A stretch of 64,000 nucleotides of DNA from Aquibacillus albus. Its GTDB lineage: Bacteria; Bacillota; Bacilli; Bacillales; Amphibacillaceae. Positions within the stretch are counted from its first letter, which is position 1, and the number at the start of each line of letters is the position of its first letter. The notes under the pieces are model-generated. The model was not told where the DNA came from and ran no database searches. It worked only from the letters and a program-made list of their open reading frames with translations. The position numbers were made by a program, and so were the translations under genes. Positions 1-9,094 of this stretch are shown in pieces. The DNA lies in NCBI RefSeq assembly GCF_016908325.1, contig NZ_JAFBDR010000001.1:248001-312000 (forward strand), read 5' to 3'.

Positions 1-384
1 AAAACATGGCTTTTCTCCATAGCTAGACACGTTACCATTGACTTTTTCAGAAAACAACAGAGGAAACGAAAGAAAATAATGGATTTTTTTGATTGGGGAG
101 AAAAGGGCCATCTTATTAAAGATGAGCACGCAACGCCAGATGAAATTGCTGTAATGAACGAAGAAATTCGACATATTTATCATTGTTTAGATAAGTGTAC
201 AATTGACCAGAAAAGTGTTGTTATCTTAAGGTATATTCAATCATTCTCTATTCAAGAAACAGCGGAAACTTTAGGATGGACAGTTAGTAAAGTTAAAACA
301 ACACAGCATCGAGCAATGAAAACATTAAGAAAGTTATTAAATGAAGGTGACAGAGGGGAGGAAACGAAAATTGAGTCCCAATAA
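1..384 (+). CDS. sigX: ECF RNA polymerase sigma factor SigX, 3' part
   Basis: The frame is open from base 1, so the N-terminus lies outside the window; about 127 residues are visible. They begin in the end of sigma region 2 (TWLFSIARHVTIDFFRK) and include a region 4 helix-turn-helix (ILRYIQSFSIQETAETLGW, then a basic helix ending in MKTLRKLL), which reads the -35 element. The following anti-sigma gene and the fer-ypbB-recS neighbourhood match the B. subtilis sigX-rsiX locus, which governs genes altering cell-envelope charge. The ATG at 79 is internal, not the start. It overlaps rsiX by 14 bases, so the two are probably translationally coupled. The family is clear; the SigX name rests mainly on synteny. 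Confidence 0.85.
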   Translation, partial: KTWLFSIARHVTIDFFRKQQRKRKKIMDFFDWGEKGHLIKDEHATPDEIAVMNEEIRHIYHCLDKCTIDQKSVVILRYIQSFSIQETAETLGWTVSKVKTTQHRAMKTLRKLLNEGDRGEETKIESQ

Positions 385-1588
385 ATCAAACGAGGATAAA
401 GTAGAAAAATTACTAAGAAAAATGCCTCGAGTCGAAGACAATCAAGATAAAGATGCTCTTTTCTCAAAGGTTTCTGCAAGTATGAATAAAAAGGATACCA
501 CCAGGAAGAAACCTAAGTTTCCTTGGTTAATCCCTTCTATTGGATCAGTTGTTGTTGTTTTTTTATGTGTATTAATTTATCAAAGCTTTCCATCAGATAA
601 CCAATTTTCTTTTGAAAGAAATAGTGATGATTCTGTGCAAGATACAACAGAAGAAAGTACGGATAGCTCCTTTAATGCTCAAATGGATAAAAGAGAATCA
701 GACGAAAGTGGATCTATATCCCAAAATGAGGAAAGTGCAGAGAATGAAGCTTTGATTATGGAAGGTATCGAAGAAGCAGCTTCAAGTAAACTGGTTTACC
801 CGGACAGTAATGTAAGTTTTATTTCTGTTGCTGTAATGGATCCAAGTATTCACTATACGATTCCGATGCAATTGGTTGATACTAGTACGAATGAGGCAGA
901 TCCTGAGTATTACTATAATCAATTAGGTAATTTTATTGATGAAGAAGCATTTGATGTCGTTATTTATCCTTTTGAAGATATTAATTTTGATATCGTAACT
1001 GAAGAAAATGAAGTCCATTTAGATATTCCTAATGATTTTGAATTGGAAGAAGGAAGCGCATTAGCAGGAATGTTTGAGAGAATTCTTTCTGTGATGTTTC
1101 ATCCAAATGAAATTGACGAAGCAGTTTTAAATTTAGATGAATCTCGTGACAGCTTTGGTATGTATGGAAATATAGACAGGTTACCATTAACAAAACAAGA
1201 AAATCAAAGTTATAAAATTTTTCAACGAGATGAAAGTAAACCAGAGCTTTTATTGCCAACATCAACAAATGAATTTGAAACGTTAGAAGAAGCTTTGGAA
1301 GAAATGAAATTGAGTGAGCCTGAGTTTCATGTGGAGGCTTCAATCCCTTCAGAAGTTGAATTAAATGTAGAATCAAGCAATCAACTTGTAACGATTAGTT
1401 TTTCGAATTCCGTTAGTTTTGGTAATAATCAAGAAACATTAAATATGTTAGAAGCGATTTTACTGACTGCAAAAAGTTTTGGCTATTCAGAAGTCAGATT
1501 TGATATGCAAATAGACACAGTTGGTCCATATCGATTAACGGACCCGCTTCCTGTACCGGTAGGGGCAAATCCAATTTATTTACACTAA
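371..1588 (+). CDS. rsiX: Anti-sigma-X factor RsiX
   Basis: Predicted 405-residue single-pass membrane anti-sigma factor that would hold SigX inactive. A basic cytoplasmic N-terminus of about 50 residues is followed by one membrane helix (about residues 51-71, SIGSVVVVFLCVLIYQ), an acidic serine-rich linker and an outer domain. The C-terminal part (VTISFSNSVSFGNNQETLN, then a helix and a beta-rich end) resembles a GerMN domain, as in B. subtilis RsiX. I chose the TTG at 371 because a strong GAGGGGAGGA site (353-362) lies 8 bases before it; the in-frame ATG at 341 has no such site. The start overlaps the end of sigX. A hairpin terminator follows 90 bases after the stop. Confidence 0.85.
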   Translation: MSPNKSNEDKVEKLLRKMPRVEDNQDKDALFSKVSASMNKKDTTRKKPKFPWLIPSIGSVVVVFLCVLIYQSFPSDNQFSFERNSDDSVQDTTEESTDSSFNAQMDKRESDESGSISQNEESAENEALIMEGIEEAASSKLVYPDSNVSFISVAVMDPSIHYTIPMQLVDTSTNEADPEYYYNQLGNFIDEEAFDVVIYPFEDINFDIVTEENEVHLDIPNDFELEEGSALAGMFERILSVMFHPNEIDEAVLNLDESRDSFGMYGNIDRLPLTKQENQSYKIFQRDESKPELLLPTSTNEFETLEEALEEMKLSEPEFHVEASIPSEVELNVESSNQLVTISFSNSVSFGNNQETLNMLEAILLTAKSFGYSEVRFDMQIDTVGPYRLTDPLPVPVGANPIYLH

Positions 1589-1678
1589 CTTTAGCTTAGC
1601 TATAGGGTAATGGTTATGGAGGCGATACTGGAGTAATCGGAAGCTCATTTATTTATAAGTTTCCTAGACAATAAGATT

Positions 1679-1716
1679 AGGGTGTCGCTAACTATTTTGT
1701 TGCGACACCCTTTTAT
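1679..1716 (+). terminator. Rho-independent terminator after sigX-rsiX
   Basis: Inverted repeat AGGGTGTCGC (1679-1688) and GCGACACCCT (1702-1711) with a 13-base loop, followed by TTTTATTTTA. It ends the sigX-rsiX transcript. Confidence 0.85.
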
Positions 1717-1930
1717 TTTACACGTTAGGCAAGTATAAAATTTTAGCTATGAAGAATATTCGACGTTGTTGAAATTTTTAGGAACTAAGTATAAGTGCAA
1801 CTAGGCATTCGCCGGCGCATAATGTCTATTACTAATCTTACGTAAAGAAAGTTTAATTTGTGAAACGTACGTGGTAAAATTAAGATAATATTCCATGATG
1901 TTCGAATGGACATAATGTATAGTTATTTTT
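1717..1930. other. Intergenic stretch between rsiX and fer
   Basis: Non-coding, between two converging transcripts (whole gene-free gap 1589-1930). The only unusual part is a GC-richer patch around 1791-1820 (AAGTGCAACTAGGCATTCGC, then CGGCGC) in AT-rich surroundings, possibly a fragment of a dispersed palindromic repeat. No clear terminator for fer was seen here. Confidence 0.4.
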
Positions 1931-2191
<261 letters not shown>

Positions 2192-2238
2192 TTATTTTAT
2201 AGATGTACTCCACACTTTTCAATAAAGGAGAATTACTC

Positions 2239-3309
2239 GTGTTTAAGGATGTTGTTCTTGATTGTATATATAAGTTAAATGGTGAAAGGTCAGCTTCAGC
2301 TATTTATCACTTGCTTACTGGTAAACGCTCTTCTCAAACATTGCAAGATGCTCGAATCTATCATTTAAAAAATTACTTTGGCATATTGAAGTCATTGAAT
2401 AGATCTAAATTTCTGGAATGTATCAATCAATTGAATAATAATGACTTTATAATTGTGGAAGAGAATAATTATGTTATTTTAACTGAACGAGGGTTTAGCT
2501 ACTTAAAGAAAATTTCAAATCAAGAACAACTCTCTCAGTTTAGTGGTCTTAATTACGAAAGAATCACAAATATTTTTAATTCACGACTACAATTATTCAT
2601 TCAAACAATTACAAATGTTCATTCAAATAATTATTCATTTCTTGCCATTTCAGATGATAAATCTGTTCAAATATGGGTAAAGAAATTATTTAACAACAAA
2701 CAAAATGAAATTGATAAATGGATCTATGGTATTTACTCCGAATTATTTGCTATTCTTTCTACTATGAGTCAAATGGAGGCTTCTGTATTTGTAGATCGGT
2801 TAACTGGTTTTAACAAGATTGGATTAAGTAAAATGCAATTAGCAAAAAAATACAAGCAATCCTATGAAGACATTGAATTAATGTTAGTATTAATAATACA
2901 TAAGATGTTAAATCAATTAATCTATAAGAAGCAAAATAGTGAGTTTTTGATTATATTTTTTGATGATTTATTGCAAGAATCGTTTGTTACTGATTCAGCT
3001 ACAAAAACATATCAATTATTAAAACAAGGATTTGGAATTGATGAAATTTGTAAGATTAGGAAACTAAAAGAAAGTACCATTCAAGATCATCTCGTTGAAA
3101 TTGCATATGTAGACCCATTTTTCGATACGCAAGTCTTTTTACCTGATGAGGAAGAAAGAGATATTACTCATATTGTGGAAAAGTATCAAACGAGAAGGTT
3201 AAAAGACATTAATGGTTACTTGGATCATAAATATAGTTACTTTAAAATTCGACTTGCTCTAGCTGCTATACAACATAACGGTGGTACGAAAAAGGAGGAG
3301 AATGTTTGA
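2239..3309 (+). CDS. ypbB: Helix-turn-helix protein YpbB
   Basis: A 356-residue cytoplasmic protein of unknown biochemical role, orthologous by position and length to B. subtilis YpbB. The C-terminal about 90 residues (from ATKTYQLLKQGFGIDEICK) form a helix-turn-helix of the HTH_40 type, a domain also fused to the C-terminus of some RecQ helicases. This fits its place directly before recS and suggests that the two proteins work on the same DNA substrates (inference). Start chosen at GTG 2239, 8 bases after AAAGGAG (2224-2230); an upstream in-frame ATG at 2203 lacks a site. The stop overlaps the recS start (TGATG), indicating coupling. Confidence 0.85.
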   Translation: MFKDVVLDCIYKLNGERSASAIYHLLTGKRSSQTLQDARIYHLKNYFGILKSLNRSKFLECINQLNNNDFIIVEENNYVILTERGFSYLKKISNQEQLSQFSGLNYERITNIFNSRLQLFIQTITNVHSNNYSFLAISDDKSVQIWVKKLFNNKQNEIDKWIYGIYSELFAILSTMSQMEASVFVDRLTGFNKIGLSKMQLAKKYKQSYEDIELMLVLIIHKMLNQLIYKKQNSEFLIIFFDDLLQESFVTDSATKTYQLLKQGFGIDEICKIRKLKESTIQDHLVEIAYVDPFFDTQVFLPDEEERDITHIVEKYQTRRLKDINGYLDHKYSYFKIRLALAAIQHNGGTKKEENV

Positions 3310-4856
3310 TGTTACTGGAAGATGAGTTAAAAAAACACTTTGGTTTTTCTTCTTTTCGCACTGGTCAAAGAGAAATTATTTCAGATATTTTAAATAATAA
3401 GGATGTATTAGGTGTACTTCCAACTGGGTCAGGTAAATCATTGTGCTATCAATTACCAGCTCGAATTATTGATGGTTCAGTTATTGTAGTATCTCCATTA
3501 ATCTCTTTAATGGTTGATCAAGTCAAACAACTTATTGCCTCTGGCTTTAAAGATGTTGTAGCGATTAATAGCTTTTTAAGTTTTTCTGAAAAAGAGCTCG
3601 CTTATAAACAGATAGATTCTTATAAGTTAATATATGTTTCACCAGAAATGCTACAAAATAAACGATTCGTAAAGCTGTTATCAACTATAAAAATTGGTTT
3701 GTTTGTTATTGATGAAGCACATTGCATCTCACAATGGGGACATGAATTTAGACCAGACTACTTAAAACTTGACTTCATCATAAAAGCTTTAAATAATCCA
3801 ACAGTCTTAGCATTGACAGCAACTGCTACACCATCTGTACAAGCGGACATTCTAAACCAGCTTCAATGTAAATCAATGAAAAAGCATATTCATTCGATGG
3901 ATAGGAACAATATTACTTTTGCAGTGGAAGCATTTGATAATATAGATAAAAAAATAGATTTTTTAGTAAAAGTTCTAGCAAAGTATCCAGTTCCTACCAT
4001 GGTTTATTTTTCAAGTAGGAACTGGACTGAAAGAGTTTCAAGCATATTAGAGTCTAGATTATCCAATCGAAGTATTGCTTTTTATCATGGTGGGATGGAT
4101 CAGACAGAAAGGCTCTTAGTACAACAACAATTCATGAACGGTCAACTTGATATTATTTGTTGTACGAGTGCATTTGGCATGGGGATTAATAAAAAGGATG
4201 TAAGACTTATTATCCATTTTCATCTTCCTACGCAAGTGGAGTCATTTATTCAAGAAGTAGGGAGAGCTGGAAGGGATGGTGAGTCAAGTGTTAGTTTAGT
4301 ATTAGCTGCGCCAAACGATGATAAACTGTCTAAATTACTTATTGAAAGGGAATTACCAACTCATGATCAAGTAAAAGAACTATGTTATTACTTAAATAGT
4401 CAACAAGGAAATATAATTAATGAAGAATTTCTCATTGAATTATTTCAACTAACTGAGATTCAATGGAGATTTTTACGGTATCAATTAGAAAAACATGATA
4501 TGATTATAGATAGTAAAATTATGTCGAGAAATAAAGAAGTAGAGGTCATCATAGATGAAATTAACCGTTTTATCCTTCTACGCAACAGGTATAAGTATGA
4601 AAAATTTGCCGAGTTAGAAAATTGGGTAACTATAAAAAATTGTAGACGAAAAGGGTTATTTTCATCCTTTCAAAAATATATAGATGAACCAAAGTTTTAT
4701 TGTTGTGATAAATGTGACTTTAATATATTAGAATGGAAGCCAATTCTAAAAGAAAAAAATGTTCAATCATTGGATTGGAAAGAAAAGTTAAAAGAGTTAT
4801 TTTTACAAGGAGAAAAACATGTTGAAACAAGCAGAACTTATAAAGCAGATGTCTAG
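3309..4856 (+). CDS. recS: RecQ-family ATP-dependent DNA helicase RecS
   Basis: A 515-residue superfamily 2 helicase that unwinds DNA 3'-5' during recombination repair. Walker A is PTGSGKS (about residue 39), the DEAH box is in VIDEAHCISQWGHEFRPD (about 134), and the C-terminal helicase motifs include FGMGINKKDVR and QEVGRAGRDG. The zinc-binding cysteines are present near residues 445 and 465-470 (YCCDKC). It is shorter than RecQ proper because no HRDC domain follows, as in B. subtilis RecS (YpbC). ATG 3309 follows AAAGGAGGAG by about 9 bases. It overlaps ypbB by one base and ypbD by 38, so ypbB-recS-ypbD-ypbE form one operon. Confidence 0.92.
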   Translation: MLLEDELKKHFGFSSFRTGQREIISDILNNKDVLGVLPTGSGKSLCYQLPARIIDGSVIVVSPLISLMVDQVKQLIASGFKDVVAINSFLSFSEKELAYKQIDSYKLIYVSPEMLQNKRFVKLLSTIKIGLFVIDEAHCISQWGHEFRPDYLKLDFIIKALNNPTVLALTATATPSVQADILNQLQCKSMKKHIHSMDRNNITFAVEAFDNIDKKIDFLVKVLAKYPVPTMVYFSSRNWTERVSSILESRLSNRSIAFYHGGMDQTERLLVQQQFMNGQLDIICCTSAFGMGINKKDVRLIIHFHLPTQVESFIQEVGRAGRDGESSVSLVLAAPNDDKLSKLLIERELPTHDQVKELCYYLNSQQGNIINEEFLIELFQLTEIQWRFLRYQLEKHDMIIDSKIMSRNKEVEVIIDEINRFILLRNRYKYEKFAELENWVTIKNCRRKGLFSSFQKYIDEPKFYCCDKCDFNILEWKPILKEKNVQSLDWKEKLKELFLQGEKHVETSRTYKADV

Positions 4857-5409
4857 TGATCAGTTAAAAAAGCAATTATATTTTTCACAATCATTATTAC
4901 TATTCATCAGTCTTTTACTAAGTGTTTTTCTTTTTGATTCTATGACAGATTGGTTTTTGATCATTCAGTGGAACCTAAACCAAATTTTAATTTATGGTGT
5001 ATTATCTGGAATCGTTATTGTACTAATGGATATCTGTTTCCTTTTATTTTTACCTAAGCGACTATATGATGATGGCGGAATAAATGTAAAGATTTTTAGT
5101 GAACGAAAAATTCATGAAATTTTTTTCATTGCATTCTTTGTATCCATTTCTGAAGAAATGCTGTTTAGGGGAGTTTTGCAAACAGAATTCGGGTATATAT
5201 TTGCTAGTTTGATATTTACTATTGTCCATGTTAGGTATTTGGTTAAACCAGTTCTTTGTATAGTTGTTTTATTGTTAAGTTTTTGGTTAGGTTATTTATT
5301 TGAAGTCACCAATAATTTGCTTGTTCCAATAGTTGCTCATTTTATCATTGACTTCTGTTTAGCTATACTTATCCGTGGAAATAGTAAGGGGGTTTTTTCA
5401 TATGACTGA
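4819..5409 (+). CDS. ypbD: CPBP-family intramembrane metalloprotease YpbD
   Basis: A 196-residue polytopic membrane protein of the CAAX protease/bacteriocin-processing (Abi/CPBP) family. Family motif 1 is EEMLFRG (EExxxR), motif 2 lies in FTIVHVRY and motif 3 in PIVAHFIIDF, the residues expected to bind the catalytic metal or activate water. Hydrophobic segments lie at about residues 20-45, 55-75, 95-115 and throughout the C-terminal half. ATG 4819 has AAGGAG upstream; the gene starts inside recS, and its end overlaps the start of ypbE. Substrate unknown; ortholog of B. subtilis YpbD by position. Confidence 0.88.
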   Translation: MLKQAELIKQMSSDQLKKQLYFSQSLLLFISLLLSVFLFDSMTDWFLIIQWNLNQILIYGVLSGIVIVLMDICFLLFLPKRLYDDGGINVKIFSERKIHEIFFIAFFVSISEEMLFRGVLQTEFGYIFASLIFTIVHVRYLVKPVLCIVVLLLSFWLGYLFEVTNNLLVPIVAHFIIDFCLAILIRGNSKGVFSYD

Positions 5410-6091
5410 TAAAGCTTTTGAAAATCAAGCATCCAACTTACAAGATATGGTGGATGAAATAAATAATAATAGGGAAAAGCCTAAAAATAATGATAATCAT
5501 AGTCCCCTTGAAGCAGAGGATGACTTAGGTATATTAGATTTACCACCACGAAGTCAAGTACATGCAGGGAAAAAGGCAAAAATGAAGTGGAAAATTAGCT
5601 TTCCATTAGTTCGATTGTTATTTGTATTATTTCTATTAATTGTAGGTTTAGTACTAACATACCAAGTTTGGGGAAAGGATTTGCTGGAGACGTCTTCCGC
5701 AAAACAAAGTATGGAACAGAATCCTGCAGGTGAATTAGTTCAAGTCAAGTTTCAGCATGACGATCACCCTGTAAAGGATACGATTCAAATAAGTAAAGAA
5801 GAAAAAATAGTAGATTCCTTAACAAATTCAAATGAAAATAGAACCCTTGAAGAATCAACCAACCAAGATGAAGAAGTTAACATCAATGAAGAAGCTAATA
5901 AACAACAAACAAATAAGAATGAAGTACGAACGCATGTAGTTAAAAAAGGAGATACTTTGTTCTCCATTGCTATGTTTTATTATGGAAACAAACAAGGGGA
6001 AAAAATAATAATGGAAGCAAATGGATTAACTGATAAAACGGTAAAAATTGGACAGAGTTTAAGTATTCCTTTTAAAACAACGGAGCAATAG
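5402..6091 (+). CDS. ypbE: LysM-domain membrane protein YpbE
   Basis: A 229-residue bitopic protein. An acidic cytoplasmic N-terminus is followed by one membrane helix (about residues 61-83, VRLLFVLFLLIVGLVLTYQV), an acidic asparagine-rich linker and a C-terminal LysM domain (THVVKKGDTLFSIAM to GQSLSIPF) that should bind peptidoglycan outside the membrane. Start taken as ATG 5402 after AAGGGGG; it overlaps the ypbD stop by 8 bases. Last gene of the ypbB-recS-ypbD-ypbE operon. Role unknown beyond cell-wall attachment. Confidence 0.88.
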   Translation: MTDKAFENQASNLQDMVDEINNNREKPKNNDNHSPLEAEDDLGILDLPPRSQVHAGKKAKMKWKISFPLVRLLFVLFLLIVGLVLTYQVWGKDLLETSSAKQSMEQNPAGELVQVKFQHDDHPVKDTIQISKEEKIVDSLTNSNENRTLEESTNQDEEVNINEEANKQQTNKNEVRTHVVKKGDTLFSIAMFYYGNKQGEKIIMEANGLTDKTVKIGQSLSIPFKTTEQ

Positions 6092-6110
6092 TAATCACTA
6101 GCTCCGTTGT
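6079..6110 (+). terminator. Hairpin at the end of ypbE
   Basis: Arms AACGGAGC (6079-6086) and GCTCCGTT (6101-6108) bracket the ypbE stop codon; only a weak T-rich tail follows (GTTATAAATATT). It lies between converging ypbE and cotJC and may act as a weak terminator. Confidence 0.5.
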
Positions 6111-6150
6111 TATAAATATTACGTTGCATTTTTAATACATTTTTTGATGA

Positions 6151-6720
6151 TCAAAAAATAATTTTTTTATCTTTTTCCTCCTTTAAAATTTCAGCAGCTT
6201 CTCTAAATCTTTGAGAGTGAACAATTTCCCTTTCTCTTAAAAATCGAAGGGAATCATTTAATTCCGGATCATCGGATACGTTGATAATCCACTGATAAGT
6301 TGCTCGGGCTTTTTCCTCTGCAGCTATATCTTCATAAATATCTGCAATTGGATCTCCCTTAGCTTGAATGTATTCAGCAGTCCATGGATTACCTGCTGCA
6401 TTGTGATAAAATAAGGCCTTATCATGGTTAACATAATGTGGAGCTATTCCCGCTTCTTTGAGTTGTTCAGGGGTGGCATCCTTAGTTAGTTTATAGATCA
6501 TTGTTGCAATCATTTCTAAATGAGCAAACTCCTCTGTTCCAATATCATTTAATAACCCAATTACCTTTCCCGGGATAGTGTATCTCTGGTTTAAATAACG
6601 TAGTGCTGCAGATAGTTCCCCATCTGCACCACCGTATTGTTCAATTAAATATTTAGCAAGTCTTGGATTACACTCTCTCACCTTTACAGGATATTGAAGT
6701 TTTTTCTCGTAGTACCACAT
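6151..6720 (-). CDS. cotJC: Spore coat protein CotJC (manganese-catalase-like)
   Basis: A 189-residue protein, the length of B. subtilis CotJC, in the manganese catalase/ferritin-like superfamily. Conserved carboxylate and histidine ligand motifs are visible (EEFAHLEMIA, EEKARATYQWI, REREIVHSQRF). Family members are structural parts of the spore coat; whether they keep catalase activity is debated. Start at ATG 6720 (MWYYEKKLQ), preceded on the minus strand by an extreme ribosome-binding tract of nine consecutive G residues. An upstream in-frame codon giving 16 extra residues lies before that site and is unlikely. Third gene of cotJABC, inverted relative to its neighbours. Confidence 0.93.
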   Translation of the reverse strand: MWYYEKKLQYPVKVRECNPRLAKYLIEQYGGADGELSAALRYLNQRYTIPGKVIGLLNDIGTEEFAHLEMIATMIYKLTKDATPEQLKEAGIAPHYVNHDKALFYHNAAGNPWTAEYIQAKGDPIADIYEDIAAEEKARATYQWIINVSDDPELNDSLRFLREREIVHSQRFREAAEILKEEKDKKIIF

Positions 6721-6739
6721 GTAAACTTCCCCCCCCCTT

Positions 6740-7009
6740 TTACACTTGCCAAGGCCATGGTTGGTCATCCCATTGCCATGGATAATTAGAGTAGCTTCTT
6801 CCGAAATGCATTAATGGTCCGAATTGTTTTTCAAATTGCTTCTTTAACTTTTTACTTTCATACGTAAGAGTATTAAATTGTTGGATAGCTTCATAGTCTT
6901 GAGGATGTGTATCTAGATACAAATTTAACTCAACAAGAGCAAAGTCAACTGCTTGAATTTGCTCTAATAACTCATAGTACTCGGGTGGCATTGTTTTAGG
7001 CTTACTCAT
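6740..7009 (-). CDS. cotJB: Spore coat assembly protein CotJB
   Basis: An 89-residue protein matching the CotJB family: a helical body (YYELLEQIQAVDFALVELNL, then LYLDTHPQD) and a tryptophan/proline-rich C-terminus (WQWDDQPWPWQ). It acts with CotJA and CotJC in coat assembly in the mother cell. Ribosome site GAGGTGAT lies just upstream. It starts within the last codons of cotJA (8-base overlap), so translation is probably coupled. Confidence 0.92.
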   Translation of the reverse strand: MSKPKTMPPEYYELLEQIQAVDFALVELNLYLDTHPQDYEAIQQFNTLTYESKKLKKQFEKQFGPLMHFGRSYSNYPWQWDDQPWPWQV

Positions 7010-7229
7010 TTACATCACCTCGATCTCCCTTTTTATCATATTTACTATACAAGGCAGGCCATAATGTACCACGAAATAGAGCTTCTTTAGGATCATATTG
7101 CGGTAAATTAGGTGGTTGGAATCCCAAATATAACTGAGGTGGTGTGACATAGCTTTTTGGTGAGATTGGTTTACAGGGATCAAAGGGACTTACATATGGA
7201 TAATAATACTTTGTGTGTGTGTGTGACAT
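7002..7229 (-). CDS. cotJA: Spore coat-associated protein CotJA
   Basis: A 75-residue proline- and tyrosine-rich protein (YYYPYVSPFDPCKPISPKSY), typical of CotJA, first gene of the coat operon cotJABC. Excellent ribosome site AAAGGAGG about 9 bases before the ATG. Codons 2-6 are made of a perfect (CA)7 tract (the TG repeat at 7212-7225 on the given strand), a possible slippage site. In B. subtilis the operon is under sigma-E and lies elsewhere on the chromosome; I could not assign a sigma-E promoter here with confidence. Confidence 0.9.
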   Translation of the reverse strand: MSHTHTKYYYPYVSPFDPCKPISPKSYVTPPQLYLGFQPPNLPQYDPKEALFRGTLWPALYSKYDKKGDRGDVNE

Positions 7230-7490
7230 GTCCGTTTCCTCCTTTCTTCAATAAAAACATACACTTAAAGCCTATGAAAATCATAACTTGTCTCATTCGA
7301 TTTTTTTAAGCAAGAAGGATTGTATTTTGTGGATGTAGAATTATACAAAATGGAAAGTTGGATGAAGTTCTTCATTGGACTTTATTTTATATGATTGTTA
7401 AATTTTTTCTTCTGCATGAGAAATATGGTATTATCATTTTAAATTTGACTTTATTCGTTGATTTGCGTAAAAGGGAGAATAGAAGGGTTT

Positions 7491-8249
7491 ATGATTGTAA
7501 CGATTACATCTATTTTAGTGATTTTTATTAGTAGTCTCATTGGATTTATGGTATACAAAGCACATAGGGATTTAATAGATGTGAGAGATATCGAATTGGG
7601 ATTAACAAGTAAACCCTTTAAAATATTTTTCATTTCAGATATTCATACCAGAAAAATTAAAACATCGACTATTTTGAAGATAAAAGAAGAAATTGATATT
7701 GTAATCATCGGAGGAGACTTAGTTGAAAAAGGAGTCCCTTTGGATAGAGTAGAAAAAAACATAAAGCTTTTGCAAACTTTTGAAGCTCGTATTTACTTTA
7801 TATGGGGAAATAATGATTATGAAGTAGATATTTTAAGACTAACACGAATGTTAAAGGATAATAATGTATATATTTTAAAGAATCAAGGAGTTTCTATTCA
7901 ACATGATATGAACACCTTTACTCTTGTTGGTTTGGATTACATGAAAACTGGAAAGCCAAAAATAATGGATGATTTTGGTTTGGATAAGGATGGTCTCCAT
8001 TTATTAATTACTCATGACCCAAATGTCTTACCTAGGCTGGAAAAATCGTTCCTAAGTACTTTTGATTTAGTATTAAGCGGACATACTCATGGGGGACAAA
8101 TTCGATTTCTTGGTATTGGCCCTTATACGCGTGGGGGTTTAAAAAAAGTTTGTAATAAACTTGTTTTTACTAGTGAGGGATATGGATATACAAAATTCCC
8201 TTTTCGTTTAGGAACAAATGCTGAATGCCATGTATTAATCCTAAAATAA
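7491..8249 (+). CDS. ypbG: Membrane-anchored metallophosphoesterase YpbG
   Basis: A 252-residue calcineurin-like phosphoesterase with an N-terminal membrane anchor (residues 2-20, IVTITSILVIFISSLIGFM). All metal-binding blocks are intact: SDIHTRK, GGDLVE, GNNDYE, LLITHDPN and SGHTHGGQIR, the YkuE/YpbG pattern. The substrate is unknown. ATG 7491 was chosen because the anchor starts there and AGAAGGG precedes it, though spacing is short; a TTG at 7458 would add 11 unlikely residues. Monocistronic, between the inverted cotJ operon and mecB. Confidence 0.88.
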   Translation: MIVTITSILVIFISSLIGFMVYKAHRDLIDVRDIELGLTSKPFKIFFISDIHTRKIKTSTILKIKEEIDIVIIGGDLVEKGVPLDRVEKNIKLLQTFEARIYFIWGNNDYEVDILRLTRMLKDNNVYILKNQGVSIQHDMNTFTLVGLDYMKTGKPKIMDDFGLDKDGLHLLITHDPNVLPRLEKSFLSTFDLVLSGHTHGGQIRFLGIGPYTRGGLKKVCNKLVFTSEGYGYTKFPFRLGTNAECHVLILK

Positions 8250-8352
8250 TATGCAATGATTGGTGACTATTTTTAAAATAAGTGTACCATGCTTTTTCCT
8301 TGACTCATACATTATTACTAATCCTTGCTTTCTAAATTAAGGGGGGAATTCA

Positions 8353-8946
8353 ATGCGACTTGAAAGGCTATCAGTAAATCAGTTTAAAATATTCTTAACC
8401 TTTGATGATTTAATTGAGAGAGGACTGACGAAAGAAGATCTTTGGCATGATTTACCTAGAGTTCACAAACTGTTTCATGATATGATGTTTGAAGCTAGTG
8501 ATGAGCTGGGTTTTAAACTAGAAGGTTTTTTGCTTGTACAAGTACAAATCATGCAGGCTCAAGGAATGTTAATTATTGTCACACAAAATGAATATCAAAG
8601 TGATGATGACTATGATGATGAATTTGTGGAAATGAAAGTTACTTTAGATGAAAGTAGAGAACTAATATTTTCATTTGATAATTTTGAAAACATTATCCAG
8701 GTTTGTTCACACCTAAGTGATATTGGAATGAATGGTGGTACTGTTTATCACATGAATGATAATTACTATATGCTAATTGATGATCAAATTGTCGAAGGGA
8801 AAAATCGTGAACATATTATTGCAATTATGTCTGAATTCTCTTCTGCTAGCATTATCACTTCTTACCGATTAAATGAATATGGAAAAATTATTTTTGATAA
8901 TAATGCTGTGGAACAAGTATTGAAGTTTTTTTCCAGTGATTATTAA
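8353..8946 (+). CDS. mecB: MecA-family adaptor protein MecB (YpbH)
   Basis: A 197-residue adaptor that delivers substrates to the ClpC AAA+ unfoldase for degradation by ClpCP. The N-terminal substrate-binding half (MRLERLSVNQFKIFLTFDDL) resembles YpbH rather than MecA, with ERGLTKEDLW matching; an acidic linker (SDDDYDDEF) joins it to the C-terminal ClpC-binding half. Position before gudB equals that of B. subtilis ypbH, the MecA paralogue linked to sporulation and competence control. Strong ribosome site AAGGGGGG before ATG 8353. Confidence 0.93.
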   Translation: MRLERLSVNQFKIFLTFDDLIERGLTKEDLWHDLPRVHKLFHDMMFEASDELGFKLEGFLLVQVQIMQAQGMLIIVTQNEYQSDDDYDDEFVEMKVTLDESRELIFSFDNFENIIQVCSHLSDIGMNGGTVYHMNDNYYMLIDDQIVEGKNREHIIAIMSEFSSASIITSYRLNEYGKIIFDNNAVEQVLKFFSSDY

Positions 8947-9094
8947 TGTTCATGGGGGGGATTGGCTTAAAGCAATCCAGTCTCCTCATTATTTAACATG
9001 CTAAATATTGTCCTATCGATAATAAAATGCATACATATATTATAGTGGTTTATAGAACATATGATTGAGTGATAAAATAATGAATTCAATCTTA

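Noticed and set aside
1029-1376. A 115-codon frame opposite rsiX
   Set aside because: Hydrophobic shadow of the acidic rsiX reading frame; no ribosome site.
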